From: Cyanobacteria bacterium CYA | GTDB lineage: Bacteria > Planctomycetota > Phycisphaerae > Phycisphaerales > UBA1924 | DNA: 48,994 bases | Direction of reading: 5' to 3' | Assembly (NCBI GenBank): GCA_008363215.1 | Contig: RHKP01000030.1 | Span: 1 to 48,994, forward strand | In this document: positions 14,810 to 22,725 of the stretch, one piece after another | How positions within the stretch are numbered: position 1 is the first letter of the stretch | How the letters are laid out: every line of letters starts with the position of its first letter | The notes under the pieces: generated by a model | Database searches by the model: none | The model's input: the letters and a program-made list of their open reading frames with translations, nothing else | Told to the model about the DNA's origin: nothing | Position numbers and translations under genes: made by a program

Positions 14810-15790
14810 TTAGCACGACGCCTTGTTCACCTGGTTCTCAAACCGCCCGGTTTCACGGTAGCCCTTGACGATACGCACGACCTCCTCGGCCACGGCGATC
14901 TGCGCCTGGTCGGTCGAGGCCCCGATGTGATGCGTCGTGATGACGTTGGGATGGGCGGCCAGTTCGGGCTTCCACTGACAGTCCTTGCCCTCAGGCTGCC
15001 CGCAGTACACGTCGAGCCCGACGCGCAGATCCTTCGACTTGACGGCATCGAGCAGGGCCGCCTCGTCCACGACCGGGCCGCGTGACGTATTGATGAAGAT
15101 CGCGCCCCGCTTCATGTGGCTGAAGAACTCGGCATTGCACAGGCCCCTGGTCGTGTCGGTCAGTGGGACGTGGATCGTCACCGCGTCGGCTCGCGCCAAA
15201 GCCGCGTGCAGAGCCTCCTTGGTCGACCCGATCAGTTCAAGCCCGATCTCCTCGGCCCATTGCGGCGTCAGGCTCGGCTCTTCGATCAGCAACTTCATCC
15301 CGAACGCCTTGGCCCGGCGCACCACCTGCCGCCCGATCGCCCCGCGCCCGATCACCAGCATCGTCGCGCCCTGCAATCCGCGCGCCTTCGAGTATTCCTT
15401 CTTGTTCCAGTGACCGGCCTTCAACTCGGCCGTCTGCTGCGCAATCCGCCGGTCGCACGCGATGAGCAAGCCGATCGTCAGTTCGGCCACCGCGCTCGAG
15501 TTCATGCCCGGGCAGTTCGACACCGCGATGCCCGCCTTGCTGGCCGCCGGAACGTCGATGTTGTCCACCCCGGCGCCCGCGCGGATGATTCCGCGCAGCG
15601 TCGTGCAGCCGGCAAACGCTCCCCCGGGTACCTTGGTCGAGCGCACGACGAGAATCTCCGCCTCGGTCTTGCGCAGCGCATCTCCGAGCGTTTCAGGCCC
15701 CAGATCGGGGTTCGTCTGGACCGAGCATCCCAGGTTCTGCAACCCCTGAATGCACTCCGATTCCATCTTGTCGGCAATGAGTATGTTCAT
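14810..15790 (-). CDS. serA: D-3-phosphoglycerate dehydrogenase, short type
   Basis: 326 residues. It oxidises 3-phosphoglycerate with NAD+ as the committed step of serine synthesis. The Rossmann motif VIGRGAIGRQ is at 147-156; the catalytic triad is Arg237 (INTSRGPVV), Glu267 (GQPEGKD) and His288 (THHIGAS). It ends about 35 residues after the His, so it has neither the intervening nor the ACT domain that mediate serine feedback in long forms. Feedback control must therefore differ, or be absent. GGGAGG lies upstream of the ATG. It heads the serA-serC-DUF1080 operon. Other D-2-hydroxyacid dehydrogenases share the fold, but serC next door supports the assignment. Confidence 0.92.
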   Translation of the reverse strand: MNILIADKMESECIQGLQNLGCSVQTNPDLGPETLGDALRKTEAEILVVRSTKVPGGAFAGCTTLRGIIRAGAGVDNIDVPAASKAGIAVSNCPGMNSSAVAELTIGLLIACDRRIAQQTAELKAGHWNKKEYSKARGLQGATMLVIGRGAIGRQVVRRAKAFGMKLLIEEPSLTPQWAEEIGLELIGSTKEALHAALARADAVTIHVPLTDTTRGLCNAEFFSHMKRGAIFINTSRGPVVDEAALLDAVKSKDLRVGLDVYCGQPEGKDCQWKPELAAHPNVITTHHIGASTDQAQIAVAEEVVRIVKGYRETGRFENQVNKASC

Positions 15791-15873
15791 GGTGAGACCT
15801 CCCGTAGCGGTGCGATCCGGAGAAGTCTAGATCGCAACCTGCCCGTTCGCCTCAACCCGCAATGGGTCGGTGG

Positions 15874-15892
15874 CACGGGCGGCCCACCCGTG
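15874..15892. repeat. Hairpin CACGGG/CCCGTG, REP-like
   Basis: CACGGG (15874-15879) and CCCGTG (15887-15892) pair across a seven-base loop, and a second CACGGGCGGG half-copy follows at 15911-15920. This lies downstream of the minus-strand prepilin gene and upstream of serA. It looks like one unit of a small GC-rich palindromic repeat family. Confidence 0.4.
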
Positions 15893-15941
15893 TCCGGCAG
15901 GCACGCAGATGCACGGGCGGGACTCCCGCTCCACGCTCCGC

Positions 15942-16931
15942 TCAATCCTGCCCGGTCGAAATTTCCCCCGCTCCCCAGTCGATCCCGCGCAGGCCTCCGC
16001 GCGTCCAGCGGTGGTGCCCCACGTACTCGGTCGTTCCCACTCCAGGCGTCACCAGCGTCATCACGCTTGGCTCGGGCGACCCCGGCTCTCTCGGGCGAAA
16101 GCCCCGGTTGCTTTCACTTGTCTCCTCCGTCCGAACAGAACCGTCGAAGAACAGAATCGGCTGCGAGGCCCGCTCGTCAGCGTAGAACAACACCTCGCCG
16201 CCGTTGTGACGCCCAAACGAGTCAAACATGTGGGCCTTGCCGCTGGGAAACACCACTTCGCTCGCACGCCGCGTCGCCAGATAGATCTGCGCCCGCTGGA
16301 ACTCCCAGATGCTCCGCCCATGCTGCGACAAGGGTTCGAGCCGCCCGCCCACCATGTCGACCGAATACGTCTGGGCGATCGTCTCGTATGTGCTCTCGTA
16401 GCGTCGAAATCGCAGATTGTGGTCCATGCTCTCCGGCAACGTCTCCAGCCGCTCCAACTGCTCGCGGTCTTCCGGACACACGGCCACGGCGCTCTCGGCG
16501 TCGAGCGAGCCCAATTCCTCCAGCATCACCAGGTGGCTGAACCACAGGTGTGGGAACCAGTTGGACCCCCCGCTCGTCGCCGGAATCAGCACTCCGCTCT
16601 CCCACCGGCGCATGATGTCCACCGCCTGAAATCGCACCGCTGCCTGATCCGTGGTCGCAGTTTGAATATCCACATCGCTGGTCGGCAGAAGTCCCGGGCC
16701 GCCGCGCCAACTCAACGCGGGCAACGCACCGGCGAACCGGTCGGTGTAGATGCCAGCGGCCGTTCCGATCTGCCTGAGGTTGCTCCGGCACAGCGTCGTC
16801 CTCGCCGCCTTCCGGGCCCGGGCGAGTGCGGGCAACAGAATCCCGATCAACAACGCAATGATCGCGATGACCACCAGCAACTCGATCAGTGTGAAGGCGG
16901 GGTGCGCACACCGGTCACGCAGAATCCTCAT
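15942..16931 (-). CDS. Prepilin-like protein
   Basis: 329 residues from the ATG at 16929-16931. The leader is short and basic ([12 protein letters not shown]) and is followed by [18 protein letters not shown]. The residue before Phe is Ala rather than the usual Gly, which prepilin peptidases tolerate. Cys residues at CRSNL and VCPEDRE, a middle part reading [10 protein letters not shown], and [11 protein letters not shown] near the C-terminus match the large planctomycete group of prepilin-like proteins with an xDGSV-type ending. It lies 65 bases downstream of the zinc-ribbon gene and may be cotranscribed with it. Its function is unknown; association with a type II-like secretion or pseudopilus structure is inferred only from the leader. 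Confidence 0.87.
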   Translation of the reverse strand: MRILRDRCAHPAFTLIELLVVIAIIALLIGILLPALARARKAARTTLCRSNLRQIGTAAGIYTDRFAGALPALSWRGGPGLLPTSDVDIQTATTDQAAVRFQAVDIMRRWESGVLIPATSGGSNWFPHLWFSHLVMLEELGSLDAESAVAVCPEDREQLERLETLPESMDHNLRFRRYESTYETIAQTYSVDMVGGRLEPLSQHGRSIWEFQRAQIYLATRRASEVVFPSGKAHMFDSFGRHNGGEVLFYADERASQPILFFDGSVRTEETSESNRGFRPREPGSPEPSVMTLVTPGVGTTEYVGHHRWTRGGLRGIDWGAGEISTGQD

Positions 16932-16996
16932 GCCGATAGTTTGCCCAATTTGACGCTCCGACGCAAGCCCCGCGTCCGCTTCTTTGGCCCCCTGAC

Positions 16997-18160
16997 TCAC
17001 GGGAGACCTTGTAGACGCAACTGCTCCAGCCGGAACTCCCACGCCCGACGCAGTTGCACGCCCTCTTCCGGAAGCCCGTTGGCCGTCTCGTAGTCGCTGA
17101 GCATCCCCAGCCCGCGCCGGATCGACGTCGCGTCGCTCTCATCGATCTGCGACCGCAGCCAAGCCTCTGCATCCGTCCAACTCATCAGGGTAATGTCCAG
17201 TTCGCGATCCGGCGCCGCAGGAGTCGCGTCCTGAAGCGGATCGGCCTTGCCCGGATCGGGCGTCGGCACCGCGTCCGTCACCGGCGCGACTTCTTCCGAC
17301 TCGGCAGGTTCAAGGTCGTCGGTGCCGCTCTGATCGGGCAACGTATCGACCGTGTCATCCGGCAACGTTCCCGGCCCGACATAGAGCGGGTCGCGCACCG
17401 GCGGCTCGTGCATTGCGATCGGCGCGTCATTCGGCCGCGTCGCCAGAAGCGTCACTGCCACCACCATCGCCGCCGCGAGCACGATGTTTGCGCACAGCGA
17501 GCCCACCAGTTGCGAGCGCAGCCCGACCACGCGCTTCTCGACCCTGCGCAGCCGCTCGCTCTCGGCGCCGGCCGCAACCGGCGTCGGCGTGCCGTTGACA
17601 CCGGCGTTCGCTCCGTTCCGCGCCGCGCCGGGCACCGGCACCGGGGGCTCGGGCATTTTCACCGACAGGCGCGCCGCCACCATCTCCGGCGATTCCTGTC
17701 CCGGCAGCGGTCGGATCGGGCCCAACCCCAGGTGCTGGCGATCACGCTCGCCCGTAAACAGCGCCCCACACGCACGGCAGGCGTACTCATCCGGCTTGGC
17801 CGGCGCCTGGCAACTGTGACACATACCCAGCCGGTGCGCGATCCCCGGCACACGCCGCGCCAGCATCCAGAACTGCCCCGTGGTCGGCCCGCGCAGCACA
17901 CTCTGGCTCGTCACCTTGCCCTGTTCGCACAGTTTGCACAGCGTCTCATACGAACAGCCGGGCTTATGCGGCTGCTGCTCGTCGCGCACATACCAGGGGC
18001 CCATCGCGTTCTGCGTCGCCTGCCGTGAAAGCGCGTCCAGATGCCCGCCGCAGCCCGTGCACCGCAGCACCGCGCCCGACACCGTCCCGCAGTACGGGCA
18101 CAGCACCGCTCTGGGCATGGGAGTCGGCTGGGTGTTCCTTGCGCTTGGACCGTCACTCAT
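16997..18160 (-). CDS. Zinc-ribbon and GYF-like membrane protein
   Basis: 387 residues. The N-terminus has a CPYCG...CTGCGG zinc ribbon (about 21-39). Then comes a GYF_2-like segment, [15 protein letters not shown] ... [18 protein letters not shown], itself containing CKLCEQG. A second ribbon CHSCQAP...CRACGALF follows. One transmembrane helix lies near [17 protein letters not shown], and the C-terminal part beyond it is acidic and Pro-rich, ending in a helical domain. So the zinc domains should be cytoplasmic and the tail extracytoplasmic. A TAGGCT hexamer seven bases before the ATG suggests a leaderless message. It is divergent from the parvulin lipoprotein gene. Specific function unknown. 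Confidence 0.8.
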   Translation of the reverse strand: MSDGPSARNTQPTPMPRAVLCPYCGTVSGAVLRCTGCGGHLDALSRQATQNAMGPWYVRDEQQPHKPGCSYETLCKLCEQGKVTSQSVLRGPTTGQFWMLARRVPGIAHRLGMCHSCQAPAKPDEYACRACGALFTGERDRQHLGLGPIRPLPGQESPEMVAARLSVKMPEPPVPVPGAARNGANAGVNGTPTPVAAGAESERLRRVEKRVVGLRSQLVGSLCANIVLAAAMVVAVTLLATRPNDAPIAMHEPPVRDPLYVGPGTLPDDTVDTLPDQSGTDDLEPAESEEVAPVTDAVPTPDPGKADPLQDATPAAPDRELDITLMSWTDAEAWLRSQIDESDATSIRRGLGMLSDYETANGLPEEGVQLRRAWEFRLEQLRLQGLP

Positions 18161-18167
18161 CGCATGG

Positions 18168-18173
18168 AGCCTA
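18168..18173 (-). promoter_or_regulatory. -10-like TAGGCT, 7 nt before zinc-ribbon gene
   Basis: TAGGCT on the minus strand ends seven bases before the ATG at 18160. It is one of two such elements with a spacing of seven instead of six. Confidence 0.4.
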
Positions 18174-18209
18174 GTCACACTCACCGGTACGCACACCGGG
18201 CTCGCTCGG

Positions 18210-18238
18210 TTGACCGCACCTTGCTCTCGGCCTTTGCT
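18210..18238 (+). promoter_or_regulatory. Promoter of parvulin lipoprotein, leaderless
   Basis: TTGACC (18210-18215) and TTTGCT (18233-18238) are spaced by 17 bases, and the ATG at 18245 begins six bases after the -10. This is the only start-proximal element in the window with a recognisable -35, and it supports reading the others as real promoters. Confidence 0.55.
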
Positions 18239-18244
18239 CGAACC

Positions 18245-19180
18245 ATGAGAACCGCGTATATCCCCGCCCTGGGCCTGCTGGCCGCCTGTCTGTCGGCCTG
18301 CACGTCCACCCAGTCCGACCGCCCCGCTGCCCCGGCCGCCCGGTCGATCCCCAATGAGGGTCCGATCATCGCACTGATCGACAACGAGCCCGTCCGTCCG
18401 GAGCACCTCGCCCCGTCGCTTTACGAACTGGCCGGACGCGAAGCCCTGCGCGAAGAAGCCCTCGATCGCGCCCTGGCCCGACGCCTTTCCGATCGCGGCA
18501 TCACCGTCACCGTCGAGATGGTCCGGCGCGAGCATGAACTCTTCGAAGATCGCCTCACCGAGGCCGCTGACCGATCCGGTGCGCTCCGCGAAGAAGTCTG
18601 GCGCACGCGTCACCTCGGCCCGACACGACGCGAGAAACTCTTCGCCCGCAACGCCGCGCTGCGCGCCCTCGTCGCGGGACAGGTCACCATCGCGCCCGCC
18701 GAAGTCAGCCTGGCCGTCGAACTGGCGTATGGTCCCAAGAAGATCGCCCGTCTGATCCTGCTCCAAAACGAGCGGGACGCCGCCGAAACCCGCCGCACGC
18801 TCGGCGATCGCCCGTCATCGTCCGACTTTTCCCGCCTGGCCGAGCGCCGCTCCATCGACCCCTCCGCCTCCCGCGGCGGACTGCTCGCGCCGATCCACCT
18901 CAATGACCCAGCCTACCCCATCGCCGTGCGCAATGCGCTGCGGTCGCTCCAGACCGGCGCGATCAGCGCCATCATTCCGCTGCCCGAGGGCGCCGCCCTG
19001 CTCTATCTCGAATCCGACCAGCCCGCGACCACACCGCCCGACGACGCACCGGCCCGACTCGAGCGCGAACTGCTCGTGCAGCGCGAACGCGCCGAAATGG
19101 ACCGCCTCGCCCGCGCCCTCGTCGCCGAGTCTCGCATCAGCGTCCTCGACCGCTCCCTCGGCTGGTCGTGGGACGAGTGA
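18245..19180 (+). CDS. Parvulin/SurA-like lipoprotein (peptidyl-prolyl isomerase)
   Basis: 311 residues. The N-terminus MRTAYIPALGLLAACLSAC has a lipobox LSAC, so the mature protein should be lipid-anchored. Then follow a linker, an N-terminal helical region (residues 60-170) like the SurA/PrsA chaperone part, and a probable parvulin domain starting near KKIARLILLQNERDAAE (about 163). RSIDPSASRGGLLAPIHL lies in it, with the parvulin-typical S-x-S-x-x-x-G-G-x-L. Such proteins assist folding of outer membrane or secreted proteins. Key active-site residues cannot be fully aligned by eye, so enzymatic activity is uncertain. A TTGACC-17-TTTGCT promoter lies directly upstream. Confidence 0.78.
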   Translation: MRTAYIPALGLLAACLSACTSTQSDRPAAPAARSIPNEGPIIALIDNEPVRPEHLAPSLYELAGREALREEALDRALARRLSDRGITVTVEMVRREHELFEDRLTEAADRSGALREEVWRTRHLGPTRREKLFARNAALRALVAGQVTIAPAEVSLAVELAYGPKKIARLILLQNERDAAETRRTLGDRPSSSDFSRLAERRSIDPSASRGGLLAPIHLNDPAYPIAVRNALRSLQTGAISAIIPLPEGAALLYLESDQPATTPPDDAPARLERELLVQRERAEMDRLARALVAESRISVLDRSLGWSWDE

Positions 19181-19199
19181 AACCGGAACCGCCGGTTTT
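19180..19199 (+). terminator. Weak terminator hairpin after parvulin gene
   Basis: AAACCGG (19180-19186) and CCGGTTT (19192-19198) form a seven-base stem directly at the stop codon, followed by only a short T stretch. The rest of the gap to 19481 (about 280 bases) holds no gene; TTCGGAGG(A/C)TGATGC occurs there twice as a direct repeat near 19338 and 19364. Confidence 0.45.
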
Positions 19200-19481
19200 C
19201 CAGATCCGCCGACTCGCGGATCGAGTCTCGCGGCCGGCCACGCCTTGTCCGAATCTCCGCGCCCGGAGACAAGGCCTGCCCGGTTCTTCCTCCGCCTTCA
19301 AGCCGCGATACCTCACGCCGTCTTTCAACCCGCTCCCTTCGGAGGATGATGCAGCATCGGGCTTTCGGAGGCTGATGCGCGCCGCGTGGATACTGATTTT
19401 GGTGTGGACCCATGCACGGACGCGGTGGATGCGCCGGACCCACGGCAGCAGCCCCGACATGCCGGTCGGGCCTCCTTGCCC

Positions 19482-20510
19482 TTACTGCGGCGACTCGATC
19501 TTCGCCGTCGCGCCCGTAGCCATGGCAGTCATCACGTCGAGCACGTGCAGCGCCAGGGCGCCGCTGGCGCGGTGCGGGCGGCCTTCGGCGATGGCGCCGG
19601 CCATGTCTTCGACACCCAGGCCGCGCGCGTTATGCGAGGGAGCATCGACGAGCGCGGCCTCGGACCAGTCGTTCTCACCGGGCTTGAAAATCGAGACAGG
19701 CCCGCCGAAGCCGTTGGGGTCGGGCACGGCCAGCGCGCCGCCGGTACCCCAGATTTCGATGTTGGAGCAGCGCGAGCGATGAACGTCGAAGGAGAGGGTC
19801 GCGCTGACGCTGGCGCCCGAGGCGAATTCAAGGATGCCGACGCAGTGCGTCGCCACTTCCACATCGATCTTCTGCCCGTGCCTGGGCTGGCTGGTGATGG
19901 TGCGCTGCGTGCGCGTCTTGCGGGCGACGCTGCGCACGCCGGTGACCGGGCCGAGGATGGTCACCAGCGCCGTAATATAATATGGGCCCATGTCGAGCAC
20001 AGGCCCGCCCCCTTTTTTATAATAGAACGCCGGATCGGGGTGCCATGACTCGTGCCCCGGGCAGAGCATGAACGCCAGCCCGCCGACGGGGTCGCCGATC
20101 GCGCCGTCAGCCACCAGTTTGCGGCTGGTCTGGATACCCGCGCCAAGCACCGTGTCGGGTGCGCACCCGACGCGGACGTTCTTGCGCCGGGCCAGTTCGA
20201 GCAGGTCGCGTGCGGCCTTGGGATCAATGCACAGCGGCTTCTCGTTGTAGACGTGCTTGCCGGACTCGACGGCGCGGCGAGCCAGCACCTCGTGCGCGTC
20301 AGGCGTGGTGAGGTTGAGCACCAGGTCGACGTCATCTGCGCCAAGGAGTTCGTCGACCGAGACGGCGCGCGCCCCGTACCGGGCAGCGGCCGCCTTGGCC
20401 CGCGAGAGGTCAAGGTCGGCCACCGCCGTGACGCGCACGCGGGCGGACTTGCTGAGGTTTTCGAGGTAGATGCCGGAGATGGCGCCGCAGCCGATGATGC
20501 CGATGTTCAT
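19482..20510 (-). CDS. Gfo/Idh/MocA-family oxidoreductase
   Basis: 342 residues. The N-terminal Rossmann fold begins IGIIGCGAISGIY (3-15). The family's catalytic Lys sits in NEKPLC (EKP at 90-92). The second domain carries GGGPVLDMGPYYI, the usual GG-x-x-x-D-x-G-x-H/Y motif, with Tyr where His is often found. These NAD(P)-dependent enzymes act on sugars or inositols; no signal peptide is seen, so it should be cytoplasmic. The substrate cannot be inferred from neighbours. There is no Shine-Dalgarno site, and TACGAT lies six bases before the ATG. Two short AT-rich patches near 19970 and 20020 correspond to Tyr/Ile/Lys codons. Confidence 0.9.
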   Translation of the reverse strand: MNIGIIGCGAISGIYLENLSKSARVRVTAVADLDLSRAKAAAARYGARAVSVDELLGADDVDLVLNLTTPDAHEVLARRAVESGKHVYNEKPLCIDPKAARDLLELARRKNVRVGCAPDTVLGAGIQTSRKLVADGAIGDPVGGLAFMLCPGHESWHPDPAFYYKKGGGPVLDMGPYYITALVTILGPVTGVRSVARKTRTQRTITSQPRHGQKIDVEVATHCVGILEFASGASVSATLSFDVHRSRCSNIEIWGTGGALAVPDPNGFGGPVSIFKPGENDWSEAALVDAPSHNARGLGVEDMAGAIAEGRPHRASGALALHVLDVMTAMATGATAKIESPQ

Positions 20511-20516
20511 GTCCGG

Positions 20517-20522
20517 ATCGTA
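20517..20522 (-). promoter_or_regulatory. -10-like TACGAT, 6 nt before oxidoreductase start
   Basis: TACGAT on the minus strand ends six bases upstream of the ATG at 20510, in the 49-base gap after the dockerin gene. It is consistent with an independent leaderless message. Confidence 0.45.
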
Positions 20523-20559
20523 GGTGGCGCGGGTAGTGGGTCTCTCTAGGGATTTGTTC

Positions 20560-21849
20560 TCAGGAGCACGCAGCGGAGAACATGTTCAGGTACGCCTGCA
20601 CGTCAAAGAAGTCGAAGTTGTTGTCGGCGATCAGGTCGGCGCGGGGATCACCCGCGGAGAACCAGGCGAGGTAACGCTGCACGTCAAAGAAGTCGACCTG
20701 CCCGTCGAGGTTGAGGTCCGCGGGGCAGGAGACGAACTCAAGGGCGCGGACACGCTGGGCCGGCTCCCCGGTGGCCGATCCGGACCCGACGAAGAGCAGG
20801 CTCTCATCGGCGCTGGTGAAGCGCCGGTCAGAGTCGAGATCCTGCAAGAGCAGCACCGCATCGGCCTCGTTTGATCCGCTCGAACCCAGCGCGACGCTCG
20901 TTTCCGGCCCGATCGCCAGTGTGAAGATCGAACCGAGCACGACGCCGGTCGGCGCCAGCGACTCGTTCCAGACCTGCACCGCCTCGTCGGCCGAATCGAT
21001 GACGCCGTTGCCATTGAGGTCCGTGAGCCGGTACAGCGACTGGTCGGCCGAAGAGAGGTTGTGAGCGACGTAGAGGGACGTGCCATCGGTCTTGAGGCCG
21101 ATCCCGACCGGGGCGCCAAAGGCGTTATTGACGTCCATGAAGATACCCCACTCCGAGCCGGAGATTTCGCCGTTGCTGTTGAGATCTTCAGCCCAGAGAA
21201 TCGCGTCGGTGTTGCCGCCACGGAGATCGGTCCAGAACGCGCGGTTGCCGATGAAGACGAGTTCGAAGGCCGAGGAGTCACCGACCTCGCCCTCGACATC
21301 GAACCAGAGAACCATTTCGCCCGGGTCATTCGCGTCGCCATCGGCGTTGAGATCCTGAGTTCGATAGATCGCGTCACCGGGGGTTGAGACCGTGCCGACA
21401 TTGAAAACGAAGACCACGCCGGGCTCGGTTTCCCAGATGCCTGAGGGCGTGGGCAGGAAGTATCCGGCAGCATTGGCAGGCGAGATCCAGACGCGAACCT
21501 CGCCGGCGTCGAGCGCGTCGCCGTCCGCGTTGAGATCGAACGCGCGATAGACGGTATCGGTATCGCCCTCGCCGATGAACACCGCGCCCGAGGCCGACTG
21601 GAACATGGTGAGCACCGAGCCGAAAGGCCCGGGAAGCCCCGAAGCGTTGGACGCGTCAAGCCAGAGGGTGCGCTCTCCGACATCGAGGGCGTCGCGATCC
21701 CCGTTGAGGTCACGCACGCGGTAAATAGCATCGACGTCCTGGTCGCCTACGAGCAGCCCGGCGGTGCGGGCCTCGAGCGGGGCGGGCTGGGCGACGGCTC
21801 CGGCCGCGAGTGCAAACAGGGCAAGCGACGGAACGGTGAACTGGTTCAT
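20560..21849 (-). CDS. Secreted Ca-loop repeat protein with GC-type dockerin tail
   Basis: 429 residues. A signal peptide (MNQFTVPSLALFALAAGAVA) leads into a body with at least six EF-hand-like calcium loops: DLNGDRDALDVGE, DLNADGDALDAGE, DLNADGDANDPGE, DLNSNGEISGSE, DLNGNGVIDSADE and DLDSDRRFTSADE. They are spaced 40-60 residues apart and each is followed by a V/L-W-x-D-type strand, suggesting a propeller-like fold. The last 55 residues form a dockerin-like domain starting CPADLNLDGQVDFFDV and ending in a second FFDVQAYL half and a terminal Cys. Start: GGAGG six to seven bases before the ATG at 21847-21849. GATAAT (21900-21905) is a good -10. No enzymatic domain is seen. Confidence 0.87.
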   Translation of the reverse strand: MNQFTVPSLALFALAAGAVAQPAPLEARTAGLLVGDQDVDAIYRVRDLNGDRDALDVGERTLWLDASNASGLPGPFGSVLTMFQSASGAVFIGEGDTDTVYRAFDLNADGDALDAGEVRVWISPANAAGYFLPTPSGIWETEPGVVFVFNVGTVSTPGDAIYRTQDLNADGDANDPGEMVLWFDVEGEVGDSSAFELVFIGNRAFWTDLRGGNTDAILWAEDLNSNGEISGSEWGIFMDVNNAFGAPVGIGLKTDGTSLYVAHNLSSADQSLYRLTDLNGNGVIDSADEAVQVWNESLAPTGVVLGSIFTLAIGPETSVALGSSGSNEADAVLLLQDLDSDRRFTSADESLLFVGSGSATGEPAQRVRALEFVSCPADLNLDGQVDFFDVQRYLAWFSAGDPRADLIADNNFDFFDVQAYLNMFSAACS

Positions 21850-21878
21850 GGATTCTCCTCCGAAAGACAGAATGCTAT

Positions 21879-21905
21879 TGCGATTGAGTCGCAGTTGCAA
21901 TTATC
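21879..21905 (-). promoter_or_regulatory. -10 GATAAT and TGCGA/TCGCA inverted repeat
   Basis: GATAAT on the minus strand (21900-21905) lies 50 bases before the dockerin-protein ATG. Between them TGCGA-TTGAG-TCGCA (21879-21893) forms a 5-5-5 inverted repeat that may be an operator or a 5' leader hairpin. The surrounding 200 bases are unusually AT-rich for the window. Confidence 0.45.
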
Positions 21906-22112
21906 CGACCTGCAGGGGAAGCCAAATGCTGTAAATTAGGGCGTCTACTCCATGCCCGGCTAGCAGTGTAGCCTCATCTCATCACATAATCAGGCAATTT
22001 CGACTGTGCCAACCAAATCATGCGCCTGTCTTGCAGCCACACACCAGGAAGGGGCCCGGCGACACGTCGAATGGGCTCGCTGCGTTCTGCGTTGCCGGCG
22101 TCAGAAGAGCCC

Positions 22113-22367
22113 TCAAGACTGCGACTCTTCGGTGTCTTCCGCGAGGATCTGTCTGGCTCGCTCGGCGTCCTGGGCGCGGACGAGGATCTTGGCCCGTCCC
22201 GGGGCCTCGGCGCGCATGCCGGCGGTGAGCCCGCCAACGACCCAGGCGGGGATGCCTTCGCCCTCAAGGGCGGAGCGAATGATGGCGGCCTCAATTTCGT
22301 CCGAAGCGAAGGCGACGACCACCGGCTCGCTGGCGTCGGTCGGATGGTTGGCGTCGCGCTGAGGCAT
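22113..22367 (-). CDS. DUF2007-type small protein
   Basis: 84 residues, soluble. VVVAFASDEIEAAIIRSALEGEGIPAWVVGG is the beta-alpha-beta core of DUF2007 'putative signal transducing' proteins: a short chain that begins with 'value changes across a pair' strands, then G-I-P-A. It continues KILVRAQDAERARQIL as the second repeat. The biochemical role of this family is unknown. The ATG at 22365-22367 has TACACT six bases upstream and no ribosome site. A longer TTG start at 22424 is possible but adds no conserved residues. Confidence 0.75.
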   Translation of the reverse strand: MPQRDANHPTDASEPVVVAFASDEIEAAIIRSALEGEGIPAWVVGGLTAGMRAEAPGRAKILVRAQDAERARQILAEDTEESQS

Positions 22368-22373
22368 GAGACC

Positions 22374-22379
22374 AGTGTA
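22374..22379 (-). promoter_or_regulatory. -10-like TACACT, 6 nt before DUF2007 start
   Basis: TACACT on the minus strand ends six bases before the ATG at 22367. The hexamer and its preceding GGC are identical to the element at 6535, upstream of the TPR gene. Confidence 0.5.
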
Positions 22380-22479
22380 GCCGACGAGGCGGCAAGTCCC
22401 AGCAAGATCCGCTGAGTCGGACAAGCCCGCGGACGGAGAGGCGGAAATGATGCAGCGGCGAATGTCGGGAACAGATCGC

Positions 22480-22510
22480 CCAGATCATCTCCCTCGGAGG
22501 GAGGATCTGG
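22480..22510. repeat. Long hairpin beside dispersed repeat B
   Basis: CCAGATC (22480-22486) pairs with GATCTGG (22504-22510), and inside them CTCCC pairs with GGGAG around a five-base loop. It directly abuts repeat copy B on its right and may be part of the same mobile or amplified unit. Confidence 0.5.
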
Positions 22511-22638
22511 AGCCCCCTCATCCGTCTCGTCGCGGCGCTCTGAGCCACGTTCTCCCAATCGGGGAGAAAGGAGCACGGAAGGCCGCGACTTTCCCAACTT
22601 ACCGCGTCACCCTCTCGCCGCATCATCACTCTGCCACC
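22511..22638 (-). repeat. Dispersed repeat, copy B (128 bp)
   Basis: Read on the minus strand this matches copy A at 1161-1290, with the same order of blocks: TGATGCGG(C/T)GAG, a variable stretch, CTTTCTCCCCG hairpin, GAGCGC, CGACGAGAC. Its hairpin arm is imperfect (TTCTCCCC with GGGAGAA). It occupies the gap ahead of hldE, while copy A lies upstream of the DUF1643 gene. Confidence 0.7.
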
Positions 22639-22725
22639 TTGCCACCCTTCTGCTCCCTCGCTCGCGCTTCGGGCTCGTATCCCCTCCGTCTCTCCGTCCC
22701 CTCCCCCCCGTACCATTCCCCCTCC

